A DNA stretch of 64,000 bases from an uncultured Pelagibacteraceae bacterium (GCA_902518185.1 CABYFG010000003.1:62001-126000), one strand, 5' to 3'; shown: positions 29,470-38,273, counted from the stretch's first letter. Notes: generated by a model not told the origin, from the sequence alone. A program made the numbers and translations.

Positions 29470-30084
29470 ATGCTCCCCCTAGATTTTATCCTTTTTTTAC
29501 AGATCATAATTTTTCTATTCATCACACCGGGTACTCCTCGGATAGTTATTATTTCTTATTCGATGAATTATGGTGTTAAAAATTGTATTTGGACAGCTTT
29601 AGGGGATGTTACCGCAAATTTATTTCAAGCAACTTTGGTAATTTTTGTTATAGGAACTTTTTTGTCTGATAATCCAAAATTTTTAAACTTTTTTAAGTGG
29701 ATTGGTGTAGTTTATTTAATGTATTTAGCTTATGATGTATACAAATCTTCACCAAAAAATGTAAATTCAAAAATAATTACTACTAAAAGTACTTTTTCTT
29801 TTTATAAAGATGGTTTTTTAGTTGCTGGAACAAGCCCTAAGGCATGGTTGTTCTTTCCTTTTATATTTCCCCAGTTTATTGACTTTAATAACAATTATAT
29901 TGTTCAATTCTTGATTTTAATAACAACTTATATTGTTTTAGATTTTGTTTCTTTGATTGGTTATGCATTGTTAGCACAAAAATTAATTACATGGATCAAA
30001 GCAAATCCAAAAACAATTAATACAATCTCAGCGAGTGTTTTAGTAATTATTGCCTTAATTATTATTGTTACACAACAATATTAA
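29470..30084 (+). CDS. LysE/RhtB-family amino acid exporter
   Basis: The 204-residue protein has about six membrane helices. The family N-terminal motif appears as FITPGTPRIVIISYSMNYG (usually TPGPN), with KWIGVVYLMYLAYDVYKS and GTSPKAWLFFPFIFPQF as in RhtB relatives. These exporters relieve excess amino acids or their analogues. It precedes a branched-chain/amide-type importer but is separated from it by a probable promoter. Its mRNA leader contains the hairpin described above. Confidence 0.85.
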   Translation: MLPLDFILFLQIIIFLFITPGTPRIVIISYSMNYGVKNCIWTALGDVTANLFQATLVIFVIGTFLSDNPKFLNFFKWIGVVYLMYLAYDVYKSSPKNVNSKIITTKSTFSFYKDGFLVAGTSPKAWLFFPFIFPQFIDFNNNYIVQFLILITTYIVLDFVSLIGYALLAQKLITWIKANPKTINTISASVLVIIALIIIVTQQY

Positions 30085-30109
30085 ACATGTCCAAAGTTGT
30101 TTTTGCCAC

Positions 30110-30138
30110 TTGCATTAAAACAAAATTATTTATTTAAT
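30110..30138 (+). promoter_or_regulatory. Putative sigma-70 promoter of the first Liv-type binding protein
   Basis: TTGCAT (30110-30115) and TTTAAT (30133-30138) are spaced by 17 bases, about 35 bases before ATG 30174, which has GAAGGAA as ribosome site. The same -10 hexamer and spacing occur before the second binding protein gene (minus strand, 43533-43505). Confidence 0.45.
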
Positions 30139-30173
30139 TAAGAATTAATTAATTAATAACAGAAGGAAATAAA

Positions 30174-31412
30174 ATGAAAATAAACAAAATAATCTTGAGT
30201 TTTATTTCTGCAGTAGCAATTTTACTTTCAACTTCGGTTGTTTCATTTGCAAAAGTAGTTGGTGATAAGATTGTTTTAGGTGCTGCTATTTCATTGACTG
30301 GAAAATATTCATCTAATGGTGTTCATACACAAAACGGTTATAACATGGCTGTTGACAGAATTAATAGCATGGGTGGTGTTAAAGTTGGTGGTAAAACTTA
30401 TAAGTTTGAAATCATTTATTATGACGATGAGTCAAACCCAAAAAGAGCAGCTCAATTAGCAGAAAGATTAATCTCACAAGATGGTGTTGAGTTTATGCTT
30501 GGGCCTTATAGTTCAGGTTTAACAAAAGCAATCGCACCCGTTACAGAAAAATATGGTGTGCCAATGGTGGAAGCAAATGGTGCATCTAGATCTTTGTTTA
30601 CTAAAGGTTACAAATATCTATTTGCAGTTTTAGCTCCAGCTAACTTATATCTTGATGTAGCTATTAGAACAGCAGTTGAGTTAAATGGTGGAAAAGGTGT
30701 AAGAATTGCACAAGCATTTGAACAAGATGCTTTTTCACAAGACGTAAGATTAGGTATTTTAGATGCAGCAAAAGAGACTGGATCTGAAATTATAATTGAC
30801 GATAAGCTGCCAAAAGAGCTTAATGATATGGCTGCAACATTAGTTAAAGTAAAACAAATGAAGCCAGATGTTCTTGTAGTATCAGGACACACAAAAGGTG
30901 CATTAACTGCAATTAGACAAATTGCTGAAATGAAGGTTGATGTTCCAATGTTAGCAATGACACATTGTGATGCTGCGAAATTATCAAAACAACATGGAAA
31001 AAATTCTCAGTATGCTTTATGTGCTTCTCAATGGCATAAAACACTGACATATAAAGATAATTTCTTTAAAGATGGTATGACATATGCGGCAGATTTCCAA
31101 AAAGAGTTTGGATATGATCCACCATATCAATCAGCAGAATCTTCTGCAGCGTTGTTAGTGTTCAAAGATGCATTTGAAAGAGCTAATTCTTTCGATCAAA
31201 AGAAAGTAAGAGATGCTCTTGCTGCTACCAACATGCAAACATTCTATGGAAATATTAAGTTCGCACCGGGTGGTCAAAACGTTGACAAGCCGATGGTACT
31301 TTTCCAAGTAATGTGTGATGGCGCTGGGAAATGTGAAAATAAAGTTGTAGCTCCACTGAAGTGGGCTTCAGCTAAATTGATTCACCCAATTCCTAAGTGG
31401 TCTGACAGATAA
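30174..31412 (+). CDS. ABC transporter periplasmic binding protein, branched-chain amino acid/amide type
   Basis: The 412-residue protein has a signal peptide (about residues 1-26, VVSFA-KVVGD) and a type I periplasmic-binding fold. It begins KIVLGAAISLTGKYSSNGVHTQNGY, split over residues about 32-56, and continues with YYDDESNPKRAAQLAERLI and FMLGPYSSGLTKAIAPV. This is the Peripla_BP_6 (LivJ/AmiC/UrtA) family, whose ligands are amino acids, amides or urea. The ligand is not predictable. It is the first gene of the system continued by LivH-LivM-LivG-LivF after an intrinsic terminator, an arrangement that yields excess binding protein. Confidence 0.9.
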   Translation: MKINKIILSFISAVAILLSTSVVSFAKVVGDKIVLGAAISLTGKYSSNGVHTQNGYNMAVDRINSMGGVKVGGKTYKFEIIYYDDESNPKRAAQLAERLISQDGVEFMLGPYSSGLTKAIAPVTEKYGVPMVEANGASRSLFTKGYKYLFAVLAPANLYLDVAIRTAVELNGGKGVRIAQAFEQDAFSQDVRLGILDAAKETGSEIIIDDKLPKELNDMAATLVKVKQMKPDVLVVSGHTKGALTAIRQIAEMKVDVPMLAMTHCDAAKLSKQHGKNSQYALCASQWHKTLTYKDNFFKDGMTYAADFQKEFGYDPPYQSAESSAALLVFKDAFERANSFDQKKVRDALAATNMQTFYGNIKFAPGGQNVDKPMVLFQVMCDGAGKCENKVVAPLKWASAKLIHPIPKWSDR

Positions 31413-31426
31413 TAACAAATCTTTAA

Positions 31427-31458
31427 ATACCCCCTAAATTCTAGGGGGTATTTTTTTT
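31427..31458 (+). terminator. Intrinsic terminator/attenuator between binding protein and permease
   Basis: A perfect 10-bp stem ATACCCCCTA (31427-31436) with TAGGGGGTAT (31442-31451), a 5-base loop, and eight T residues (31451-31458). It lies between the binding-protein gene and livH, so most transcripts likely stop here while some read through into the permease genes. Confidence 0.9.
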
Positions 31459-31469
31459 AGAGGCAAATT

Positions 31470-32363
31470 ATGGATTTCATGGTTTTTCAGTATCCAATGA
31501 TAACAGTTCAAGCTTGTTTGGACGGAATACTACTTGGAATTTTATTTGCACTTATTGCTTATGGTATGGCTTTGCAATGGGGTGTCATGAATATCATAAA
31601 TATTGCACAGGGTGATTTAGTTATTCTCGGAGGGTACATTGCTTACTTTATGTATCTTTACGGAATCCACCCAGCTTGGGGTGTAATTGTTGCGCCGATC
31701 ATAATGTATTTTGTTGGCGTTGGTCTTTATAAATTAGTAATTAACAAAGTTGTTGATAGAGATTTATTTATCTCAATTCTTGCTACATTTGGCATAAGTA
31801 TTCTTTTTATGCAGTTGATGAATTTTGCATTTGGAGCAGACGTTGTTTTAGCTAACTCAGGTTATGGAACAACATTTTTGTTTGATAGCGCAGTAGTTTT
31901 ACCAAATTCAAAAATATTTTCTGCATTTATAAGTATTTTATTTGCAATTTGTCTGGTAATTTACATGAAAAAATCTAAGCTTGGTCGAGCAATTAGAGCA
32001 ACAGCTCAAAATGCAAGAGCTGCAAAGATTTTAGGTGTAGATACTGAAAAAGTTTATGCAGCTACTTTCGGATTAAATGCTGCTCTTTGTGGTGTTGCGG
32101 GTGCTCTTATTTCAATTACTTTTACAATTCATCCTTATATGGGATTACCATACACAATAAGATCATTCATGATTGTTATTGTTGCGGGACTTGGCAATTT
32201 ACCCGGGGTTGCAATGTCAGGGATGGGTCTAGGTGTATTTGAGGAGTTTGCTGATTACATATTAGGTACAGAATTTAGAATAGGTTCAGTATTTTTATTA
32301 TTGGTTTTAATTCTTGTTTATAGAAGATTTAAACTTTCAAGAAAAAGAGAGTATTTAAAATGA
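31470..32363 (+). CDS. livH: Branched-chain/amide ABC transporter permease, LivH type
   Basis: A 297-residue membrane protein with about eight helices. LivH landmarks are ALIAYGMALQWGVMNIINIAQGDLVILGGY split over residues about 27-56, RAIRATAQNARAAKILGVD (cytoplasmic coupling loop) and VVIVAGLGNLPGVAMSG. It forms the membrane pore with LivM. The stop overlaps the next gene by 4 bases (ATGA-type junction), which places a secreted-protein gene between the two permeases. Confidence 0.92.
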   Translation: MDFMVFQYPMITVQACLDGILLGILFALIAYGMALQWGVMNIINIAQGDLVILGGYIAYFMYLYGIHPAWGVIVAPIIMYFVGVGLYKLVINKVVDRDLFISILATFGISILFMQLMNFAFGADVVLANSGYGTTFLFDSAVVLPNSKIFSAFISILFAICLVIYMKKSKLGRAIRATAQNARAAKILGVDTEKVYAATFGLNAALCGVAGALISITFTIHPYMGLPYTIRSFMIVIVAGLGNLPGVAMSGMGLGVFEEFADYILGTEFRIGSVFLLLVLILVYRRFKLSRKREYLK

Positions 32364-32980
32364 AAAAAATATTCTTTTTAATATTCATATTTACTTTTAC
32401 TAATTCTTCATATGCTAAAGAGAGATTTATTCCTATTGAATTATGGCTTGGAATACCATCAACAGGATCAAATGAGCTTAAATTTTATGAGGTAAATAAC
32501 AAACAACATGGTGGTAAATTAAAGGTTTCAGGACCTATTGATTGGAAGAATAAAGTAACAGGAAAGACAATAAAAGTTTATGAAAGAAAAAGAGGTTCTA
32601 AAGTACAGCTTTTTACAATAACCAATAATGGTCAATGTTTGGGAAGAGTATGGGATAGCAGAAAAAGAAAAAGAGGAGTTGTTGTTGCAATAGATAATGG
32701 CTGTAAATTCCCTCTAGGAAACTGGAAAGAGGGAGAAACTCGTGACTTTTTTTCAGCTTATAACTGGCCCAAAAAAAAATCAGGCGGCAGCTCTACCAGC
32801 AAAAGAACTGGGATGAAAAAAACACTTACTATTAAGAAATTAGGTGATGAAAAAGAATGTCTTACTTTTAGATGGCAACTTACTGTTATAGGTGGAAAAA
32901 GATCAGGAAAAATAATAGATGATAATGATTACACTTACTGTCCAAATAAAGGATTTACAAAACTGGTATCTAGAAAATAA
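32360..32980 (+). CDS. Periplasmic protein of unknown family embedded in the Liv operon
   Basis: The 206-residue protein has a signal peptide (MKKIFFLIFIFTFTNSSYA, cleavage about residue 19). The mature part is basic and beta-rich, with WLGIPSTGSNELKFYEV, GPIDWKNKVTGKTIKVYERK and four cysteines (GQCLGR, NGCKFP, KECLTF, YTYCPN) that could form two disulfides. A Gly/Ser linker (SGGSSTSK, about residue 144) separates two halves. No family is recognised. It overlaps livH by 4 bases and livM by 1, so its translation is locked to the permeases and a role in this importer, or in handling its substrate, is likely. Confidence 0.75.
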   Translation: MKKIFFLIFIFTFTNSSYAKERFIPIELWLGIPSTGSNELKFYEVNNKQHGGKLKVSGPIDWKNKVTGKTIKVYERKRGSKVQLFTITNNGQCLGRVWDSRKRKRGVVVAIDNGCKFPLGNWKEGETRDFFSAYNWPKKKSGGSSTSKRTGMKKTLTIKKLGDEKECLTFRWQLTVIGGKRSGKIIDDNDYTYCPNKGFTKLVSRK

Positions 32981-34029
32981 TGAATAAAAATATAATATTA
33001 TACGCTGCAATTTTAATATTTGGATTGGCTGCTCCATTTATTTTCCCAGCATTTAAAGTTCAATTATCAATTCTTTGTGTACTAATTGTTTTAGCTACCA
33101 CTTGGAATATTCAGGGTGGTGAAATGGGATACAATACGTTTGGAAATATTTTATTCTATGGTTTAGGAATGTATTTATGTGCCTCTGTACAAGTTGGGAT
33201 GTTTTTTCCACTAGCAGAATGGACCGAAAGTGGTGGAGAAAAAACTTTTGTACATACTCCAGCTCAATTTTTTCAAGGAATGGCAGCTGGACTTGTAGTC
33301 GCTGCCGTTGTTCCAACAATTGTTGCTGGACTCATTGGTTATGCGATCCTAGGATTAAGAGGACATTACTTTGCAATTTGCACTTTAGGTTTAGGGGTTG
33401 CTGCGGGAGAAATTTCTGGAGGAATAGAGATTATTGGAGCAGGACAAGGTTTTACCACGCCACCTTTTCCAAACGTTGGTGGTTTAGAGGCAAGAGGAGA
33501 ATTCTTTTATTTTTTAAGTTTTGGTGCACTTGTCCTTACTTTCATAGCAGTGAGAGCGATTTACTCAACAAGATTTAGATTAATTCTTAACGCGATCAGG
33601 GATAATGAAGATAAAGCTGAGGCGATGGGAATTGAAACGATGAAATATAAAATAATTGGTTGGATGGTATCAGCATTTTTTTGTGGTTTAGCAGGCGGTA
33701 TTATGGGCGGACTTGTTGGTTACATAGATTCTACCGATGTTGCTTTTGACGGAAGAGAGATGGGAGTATTTATGGTCTTGATGGCAATTTTAGGTGGTAA
33801 AGGAACTTTGTGGGGTCCTGTGATTGGAGCAACTGTATTTCATATTTTTAAAGAGGGATTTTGGACATTCTTTTTAGGTTGGCAATATGTGGCCTTAGGA
33901 GTTTTGATAGTCGTCATTGTTATTTATTTCCCAGAGGGAATTATGGGATGGTTAAGAGAAAAATACCCAGAACGATTTGGAGAAGTTGTTGATGAGGCAG
34001 ATCGAAAAGCACAGGTAGAATTGAAGTGA
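32980..34029 (+). CDS. livM: Branched-chain/amide ABC transporter permease, LivM type
   Basis: A 349-residue membrane protein with about nine helices. The LivM core includes ATTWNIQGGEMGYNTFGNILFYGLG split over residues about 40-64, LGLRGHYFAICTLGLG, RLILNAIRDNEDKAEAMGIE (coupling loop) and MAILGGKGTLWGPVIGA. The C-terminal tail (residues about 325-349) is hydrophilic and cytoplasmic. It starts 1 base within the upstream periplasmic-protein gene and ends 4 bases into livG, so the operon is gapless. Confidence 0.92.
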   Translation: MNKNIILYAAILIFGLAAPFIFPAFKVQLSILCVLIVLATTWNIQGGEMGYNTFGNILFYGLGMYLCASVQVGMFFPLAEWTESGGEKTFVHTPAQFFQGMAAGLVVAAVVPTIVAGLIGYAILGLRGHYFAICTLGLGVAAGEISGGIEIIGAGQGFTTPPFPNVGGLEARGEFFYFLSFGALVLTFIAVRAIYSTRFRLILNAIRDNEDKAEAMGIETMKYKIIGWMVSAFFCGLAGGIMGGLVGYIDSTDVAFDGREMGVFMVLMAILGGKGTLWGPVIGATVFHIFKEGFWTFFLGWQYVALGVLIVVIVIYFPEGIMGWLREKYPERFGEVVDEADRKAQVELK

Positions 34030-34766
34030 GTATTTTAGAAGTAAATAATGTAAGTAAATCTTTCGGTGGTGTCAAAGCCAATGTTGAAATTTCAATGTCA
34101 GTAGAGAAGGGAAAAATATTTGGACTAATTGGTCCAAATGGTTCAGGAAAAACAACTTTATTTAATTCAATAGTTGGAACTTATCCAATTGATCAAGGTT
34201 CAATTAAATTTAATGGTAAAGAAGTATCAGAATTACCTGTCCCCGTAATTGCTAAACTTGGTTTATTAAGAACTTTTCAACAAACAAGAATTTACGGTAA
34301 ATTAAACTGTGTAGATAACATGTTAATTAGTCACAAGGGTAGTGATGAAAGCATATTAAAGATATTCTCAAAAATTCCTCAAGATTTAACCGAAAAGGCA
34401 GAAAATCTTTTAAATTTTGTAGGACTTTATCAAAAAAGAAAATTAAGGGCTGGTGATTTATCTTTTGGTCAGCAAAAATTACTTGAGTTGGCAATGGCCT
34501 TGATGAATGAACCAGAAATGCTTTTATTAGATGAACCAACTGCAGGTATTAACCCAACATTAATTAATGGAATTATAGACAGGTTAATTAAAGTAAACCA
34601 AGATTTTGGAATAACTCTTTTAGTTATCGAACATAATATGAGAGTTATCATGCAATTAGCAGAAAGTATTTATTGTTTAGCTCATGGCAAAATGCTTGCC
34701 AATGGAACACCAGATGAGATTAAAAATGATAAAAGAGTAATAGATGCATATCTGGGGGCACAATAA
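34026..34766 (+). CDS. livG: Branched-chain/amide ABC transporter ATPase, LivG type
   Basis: The 246-residue ATPase has Walker A GPNGSGKTTLF, a Q-loop in LLRTFQQTRIYG, signature LSFGQ in place of LSGGQ, and Walker B LLLDEPTAGINP followed by the H-loop VIEHNMRVI. The start is GTG at 34026, overlapping livM by 4 bases. It energises the LivHM pore together with LivF, whose ATG shares its last base. Confidence 0.92.
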   Translation: MSILEVNNVSKSFGGVKANVEISMSVEKGKIFGLIGPNGSGKTTLFNSIVGTYPIDQGSIKFNGKEVSELPVPVIAKLGLLRTFQQTRIYGKLNCVDNMLISHKGSDESILKIFSKIPQDLTEKAENLLNFVGLYQKRKLRAGDLSFGQQKLLELAMALMNEPEMLLLDEPTAGINPTLINGIIDRLIKVNQDFGITLLVIEHNMRVIMQLAESIYCLAHGKMLANGTPDEIKNDKRVIDAYLGAQ

Positions 34767-35551
34767 TGTCTAACCAATATGAAGTATTAGGAAAAGCTCC
34801 TCAAGCAGATGATTTAAAAAAACTTTCACCTAATGACATTCATCTTACGATTAAAAATATGAATGCTGGTTATGGTAAAATGGAAATTTTACATAATTTT
34901 GATCTTTATGTTAGCAAGGCTCAATCACTTTGTTTAATAGGACCAAATGGTGCTGGTAAATCAACTATTCTTCATTCAATTTATGGATTTACTAATATTT
35001 TTTCTGGCAAAATAGAAATTGATGGAAAAGAGATAACCAAATTATCACCAGCTGAAAAATTAAAATCAGTCGGTATTGCATATATTCTTCAAGATAATTC
35101 TGTTTTTCCCGATATGACAGTTGAGGAAAATCTTTTAATGGGTGGATTTATAAAAGATAAAACTGAGGAGTCATTTCAGGAAGCTGAGAGGATTCTTGAG
35201 AAGTATGAAAGATTAAGAAATAGAAGAAATCAACCAGCAAAAGTTTTGTCTGGAGGTGAAAGAAGGTTACTAGAAATTTCAAGAGCACTTGTTATGAAGC
35301 CTTCAGTCTTACTTGTTGATGAACCTTCGATTGGCTTAGAACCAAGATATATTGAAATGGTATTTGAAATTTTAAGGGATCTCCAACAAAATGAAAAAAA
35401 AACAATTATCCTTGTTGAGCAAAATGCAAAAAAAGGTTTAGAGTTTGCTGACATTGGTTATGTTTTAGTATCAGGTCAGACTGCAATAGCAGGTAAAGGG
35501 GATGAACTATTAAATAATCCTGATGTTGGACGCCTATTTCTAGGCGGTTAA
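34766..35551 (+). CDS. livF: Branched-chain/amide ABC transporter ATPase, LivF type
   Basis: The 261-residue ATPase has Walker A GPNGAGKSTILHS, signature LSGGE, Walker B VLLVDEPSIGLEP and H-loop VEQNAKKGLEFAD, typical of LivF. It carries an N-terminal extension of about 25 residues (EVLGKAPQADDLKKLS) before the core begins at IHLTIKNMNAGYG. It overlaps livG by 1 base and azlC by 1 base. Confidence 0.92.
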   Translation: MSNQYEVLGKAPQADDLKKLSPNDIHLTIKNMNAGYGKMEILHNFDLYVSKAQSLCLIGPNGAGKSTILHSIYGFTNIFSGKIEIDGKEITKLSPAEKLKSVGIAYILQDNSVFPDMTVEENLLMGGFIKDKTEESFQEAERILEKYERLRNRRNQPAKVLSGGERRLLEISRALVMKPSVLLVDEPSIGLEPRYIEMVFEILRDLQQNEKKTIILVEQNAKKGLEFADIGYVLVSGQTAIAGKGDELLNNPDVGRLFLGG

Positions 35552-36255
35552 TGATTGATTCAAAATATTTTTTGAGAGGATTTGCATCTATCAAAGGTGT
35601 TGGAAGTCCAGCGATAGCCTTGGGAGCTAGCTTTATAGCAATTGGGGCTCTTTTAAAAAATATTGGTTTTACAATACAAGAAAGTCTTTTTTCAACTTTT
35701 TTAACTTATGCTTTACCTGGTTCATTGGTAATGGCAGAGTCATTAATTATTGGTTCATCATTAATAAACATTTTCATTGCTGTATGGTTAGTAAATGCAA
35801 GACTTTATCCAATGACAGTTTCTTTAATGCCTTTGTTAATGCACCAAACACAACCTAAATGGAAATATTATTTATCATGTCACTTCATTGCAGTCTCATC
35901 GTGGTTAATTATGAAGGATAATTATGAAGAAATAAAAAAAGAAGCAAGGATAGATTTTTGGATTGGCATTGGTACAGCAACCTGGTCAGTAGCAATTTTT
36001 TCAACATTTATTGGATATATCGCTTCAGATTTTTTGAATAGAGATATGTTAATTGGATTAGCAATAATAAACCCTATTTATTTTACTTGTATGATGGTGG
36101 GGTCGATGAAAACTATTAAAATTAGTTTATCAATTATCCTTGGTGCAATTTTAGGTCCAGCTTTTTATTTTATATCTCCGGAGTGGTGTATTCTATTTGG
36201 TGGTTTTGTGGCTGGAACAATCGCATTTTTTATTGGAGAAATTAATGACAAGTAA
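35551..36255 (+). CDS. azlC: AzlC-family branched-chain amino acid exporter, large subunit
   Basis: The 234-residue membrane protein has about five to seven helices. AzlC landmarks are SPAIALGASFIAIGALLKN, FLTYALPGSLVMAE and NARLYPMTVSLMPL (the conserved NxRxxxyxxsl). AzlCD pairs export branched-chain amino acids or analogues. It begins at the last base of livF and overlaps azlD by 11 bases, so an importer and an exporter are translated from one message. Confidence 0.9.
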   Translation: MIDSKYFLRGFASIKGVGSPAIALGASFIAIGALLKNIGFTIQESLFSTFLTYALPGSLVMAESLIIGSSLINIFIAVWLVNARLYPMTVSLMPLLMHQTQPKWKYYLSCHFIAVSSWLIMKDNYEEIKKEARIDFWIGIGTATWSVAIFSTFIGYIASDFLNRDMLIGLAIINPIYFTCMMVGSMKTIKISLSIILGAILGPAFYFISPEWCILFGGFVAGTIAFFIGEINDK

Positions 36256-36568
36256 TACATTTTTAGTCATCTTAATAACTTCTTTAGCAACATTTTTGTC
36301 TAGATTTTTAGGTGTTGTAAGTTCAGAAAATATTAAAGAAACTTCCAAAATATTTAGATGGTTTAATTGCTTGGCATACTCGACGTTGGCAGCATTAATT
36401 GCTAGGATTGTAATTTTCCCATCAGGATTGTTATCTGAGATAGATTATTTAGTAAGACTTATTGTAATTATTTTATCAATCGGGTTATTCTTTATAACCA
36501 AAAAAAATTTAGTTTACCCGACAATTTTCTCTGCTATCATACTTACACTTTTTAGCAGTTACTTATGA
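36245..36568 (+). CDS. azlD: AzlD-family exporter, small subunit
   Basis: From ATG 36245 the protein has 107 residues and about four membrane helices. It has RFLGVVSSENIKETSKIFRWFNCL and YSTLAALIARIVIFP as in AzlD. An upstream in-frame start at 36197 would give 16 more residues but lies deep within azlC and is rejected. It overlaps azlC (11 bases) and glaH (4 bases). Confidence 0.88.
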   Translation: MTSNTFLVILITSLATFLSRFLGVVSSENIKETSKIFRWFNCLAYSTLAALIARIVIFPSGLLSEIDYLVRLIVIILSIGLFFITKKNLVYPTIFSAIILTLFSSYL

Positions 36569-37479
36569 TTGAAAAAATTGACGGATTTGAAATTAATAAA
36601 AATAATCAATCTCCAAGGATAATTAACATAGATATAGGAGATGAAATTTTAAATAAACTTATCTTTCCTTTTAATAAGTTTGATATTACTGCATTAGAAT
36701 ACAAACCGTTTACCAGATTTACTATTGCAAAAAGTTTAGATGATTTAAGTAATAATAAATTGTCTAAATTAATTAATAAAATTATTAGAGATCGAAATAC
36801 TGGTTGCTTTATTATTAAACCTAAAAATTTAATACCTAAAATTGATGATAGTTTTTTAGTAAAACTTTCCACTGCTGTTGCACATCTTATTGGGAATCCT
36901 AATCATGATGCAATGGCTGGAAAATACTATGCTAGATTTCATGTTAAGCATGAGGACAAAAGTGACTCTTACCTTAGAAAGGCTTATAAAAATATGGATC
37001 TACATACTGACGGAACATATGTAAAAGAAAAAACTGACTGGTTATTAATGTCAAAAATAGAGGAAAAAAATGTTGAGGGTGGAGAAACTGCAATGCTTCA
37101 TCTCGATGATTGGGAACATTGTGATGAATTATTTAATGATCCTATTGGAAAAGAGGATTTTCTTTGGGGTTCTCCTAAAAGTAAAAATATTGATTATAAA
37201 GTTGAACATCCAGTCTTTTCATCTGATAAAGATGGAAGGGCTCAAATCTCATATATTGATCAATTTCCTGAACCTAAAAATATGAAACAAGGTACTTTTC
37301 TCCAAAAATTATCTGATAGTTTAGAGGAAAGCAATAAGAAGATTATAACTAAACTTCCAGTGGGATCATCTGTAGTAGCAAATAATTATTTTTGGCTTCA
37401 TGGCAGAAAAGCCTTTAAAGAACATAAAGATTTAAGTAGAGAGTTGTTGCGAATTAGAGGTTCTTTTTTTATTAATTAA
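36565..37479 (+). CDS. glaH: Glutarate 2-hydroxylase (CsiD/GlaH family)
   Basis: This Fe(II)/2-oxoglutarate dioxygenase converts glutarate to L-2-hydroxyglutarate in lysine/cadaverine catabolism. The 304-residue protein aligns from memory along its whole length with E. coli CsiD: ALEYKPFTRFTIAKSLDDL, STAVAHLIGNPNHDAMAGKY, SDSYLRKAYKNMDLHTDGTY, GGETAMLHLDDWEHCDELF, YIDQFPEPK and WLHGRKAFKEHKDLSRELLR. Iron ligands are His147, Asp149 and His279. The usual partner lhgO is not adjacent. It overlaps azlD by 4 bases within the transporter array. Confidence 0.92.
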   Translation: MIEKIDGFEINKNNQSPRIINIDIGDEILNKLIFPFNKFDITALEYKPFTRFTIAKSLDDLSNNKLSKLINKIIRDRNTGCFIIKPKNLIPKIDDSFLVKLSTAVAHLIGNPNHDAMAGKYYARFHVKHEDKSDSYLRKAYKNMDLHTDGTYVKEKTDWLLMSKIEEKNVEGGETAMLHLDDWEHCDELFNDPIGKEDFLWGSPKSKNIDYKVEHPVFSSDKDGRAQISYIDQFPEPKNMKQGTFLQKLSDSLEESNKKIITKLPVGSSVVANNYFWLHGRKAFKEHKDLSRELLRIRGSFFIN

Positions 37480-37505
37480 TATAAATTAATAACTATAAAA
37501 TATTT

Positions 37506-38273
37506 ATGAAATTAGGTTTTATAGGAACTGGAAAAATAACATCATCAGTTATATCTGGAATATGTTCTTCAAAGATTAATTATAAAAAGATATTTATTTC
37601 ATCAAGAAACAGTCTTATTGCAAAAGGACTAAAAAAAAAGTTTAAAAAGATACTTATTGAAAGGGATAATCAAAAAATTGTTGATAATTGTGATTGGATT
37701 TTTTTAGCAGTCACGCCAACTGTTGGTGAGAAAATTATTAAAAATTTAAGGTTTAGATCCAGTCAAACAATAATAAGTTTCATATCAACTATAAATCTTT
37801 CAGAACTTGGAAAAATGATAAAAGTAAAAGCAGACTTAGTAAGAGCTATCCCTCTTCCACCGATTTCTCTTAAAAAAGGACCAGTGCCTATTTGCCCACC
37901 AAATAAAAAGGTTAAGAATTTTTTCAATAAAATTGGATCAACTATTGAAATAAAAAATGAAAAATTGTCAATTAATTTTTGGTCAACCTCAGGGATGATG
38001 GCATCTTATTATGAAATATTAAATGTGATGAGTACTTGGTTGATAAAAAAAGGTATTAAAAGATCTGATGCACAGAAATATATAACTACTTTATTTTTGG
38101 CCCTATCTGAAGATGCAGTTGTAAATTCAAAAAAAGATTTAAGACATTTGGTTAAAGAGTCTCAAACTCCAAAAGGTTTAAATGAACAAGGTTTAAAAGA
38201 AATGAGTAAGAGAGGGGCTTATAAATCTGTAGTAAATGCACTAAATAGAATTTACAAAAGACTTAACAAATAA
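37506..38273 (+). CDS. Pyrroline-5-carboxylate reductase-family protein (ProC-like)
   Basis: The 255-residue protein has the P5CR Rossmann start MKLGFIGTGKITSSVISGI, the mid-domain DWIFLAVTPTVGEKII and LVRAIPLPPI (usually RxMPNtP). The C-terminal motif that is normally VxSPGGTT is replaced by KESQTPKGLNEQGL, so this is a divergent branch that may reduce another cyclic imine. It sits 26 bases after glaH and immediately before the second LivG gene. Proline synthesis or a lysine-related imine (piperideine carboxylate) step are both possible. Confidence 0.72.
   Translation: MKLGFIGTGKITSSVISGICSSKINYKKIFISSRNSLIAKGLKKKFKKILIERDNQKIVDNCDWIFLAVTPTVGEKIIKNLRFRSSQTIISFISTINLSELGKMIKVKADLVRAIPLPPISLKKGPVPICPPNKKVKNFFNKIGSTIEIKNEKLSINFWSTSGMMASYYEILNVMSTWLIKKGIKRSDAQKYITTLFLALSEDAVVNSKKDLRHLVKESQTPKGLNEQGLKEMSKRGAYKSVVNALNRIYKRLNK

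Noticed and set aside
33177-33578. Plus-strand frame of 133 codons within livM
   Set aside because: It is frame-shifted from a clear LivM. The translation is Cys/Trp/Arg-rich nonsense with no family features.
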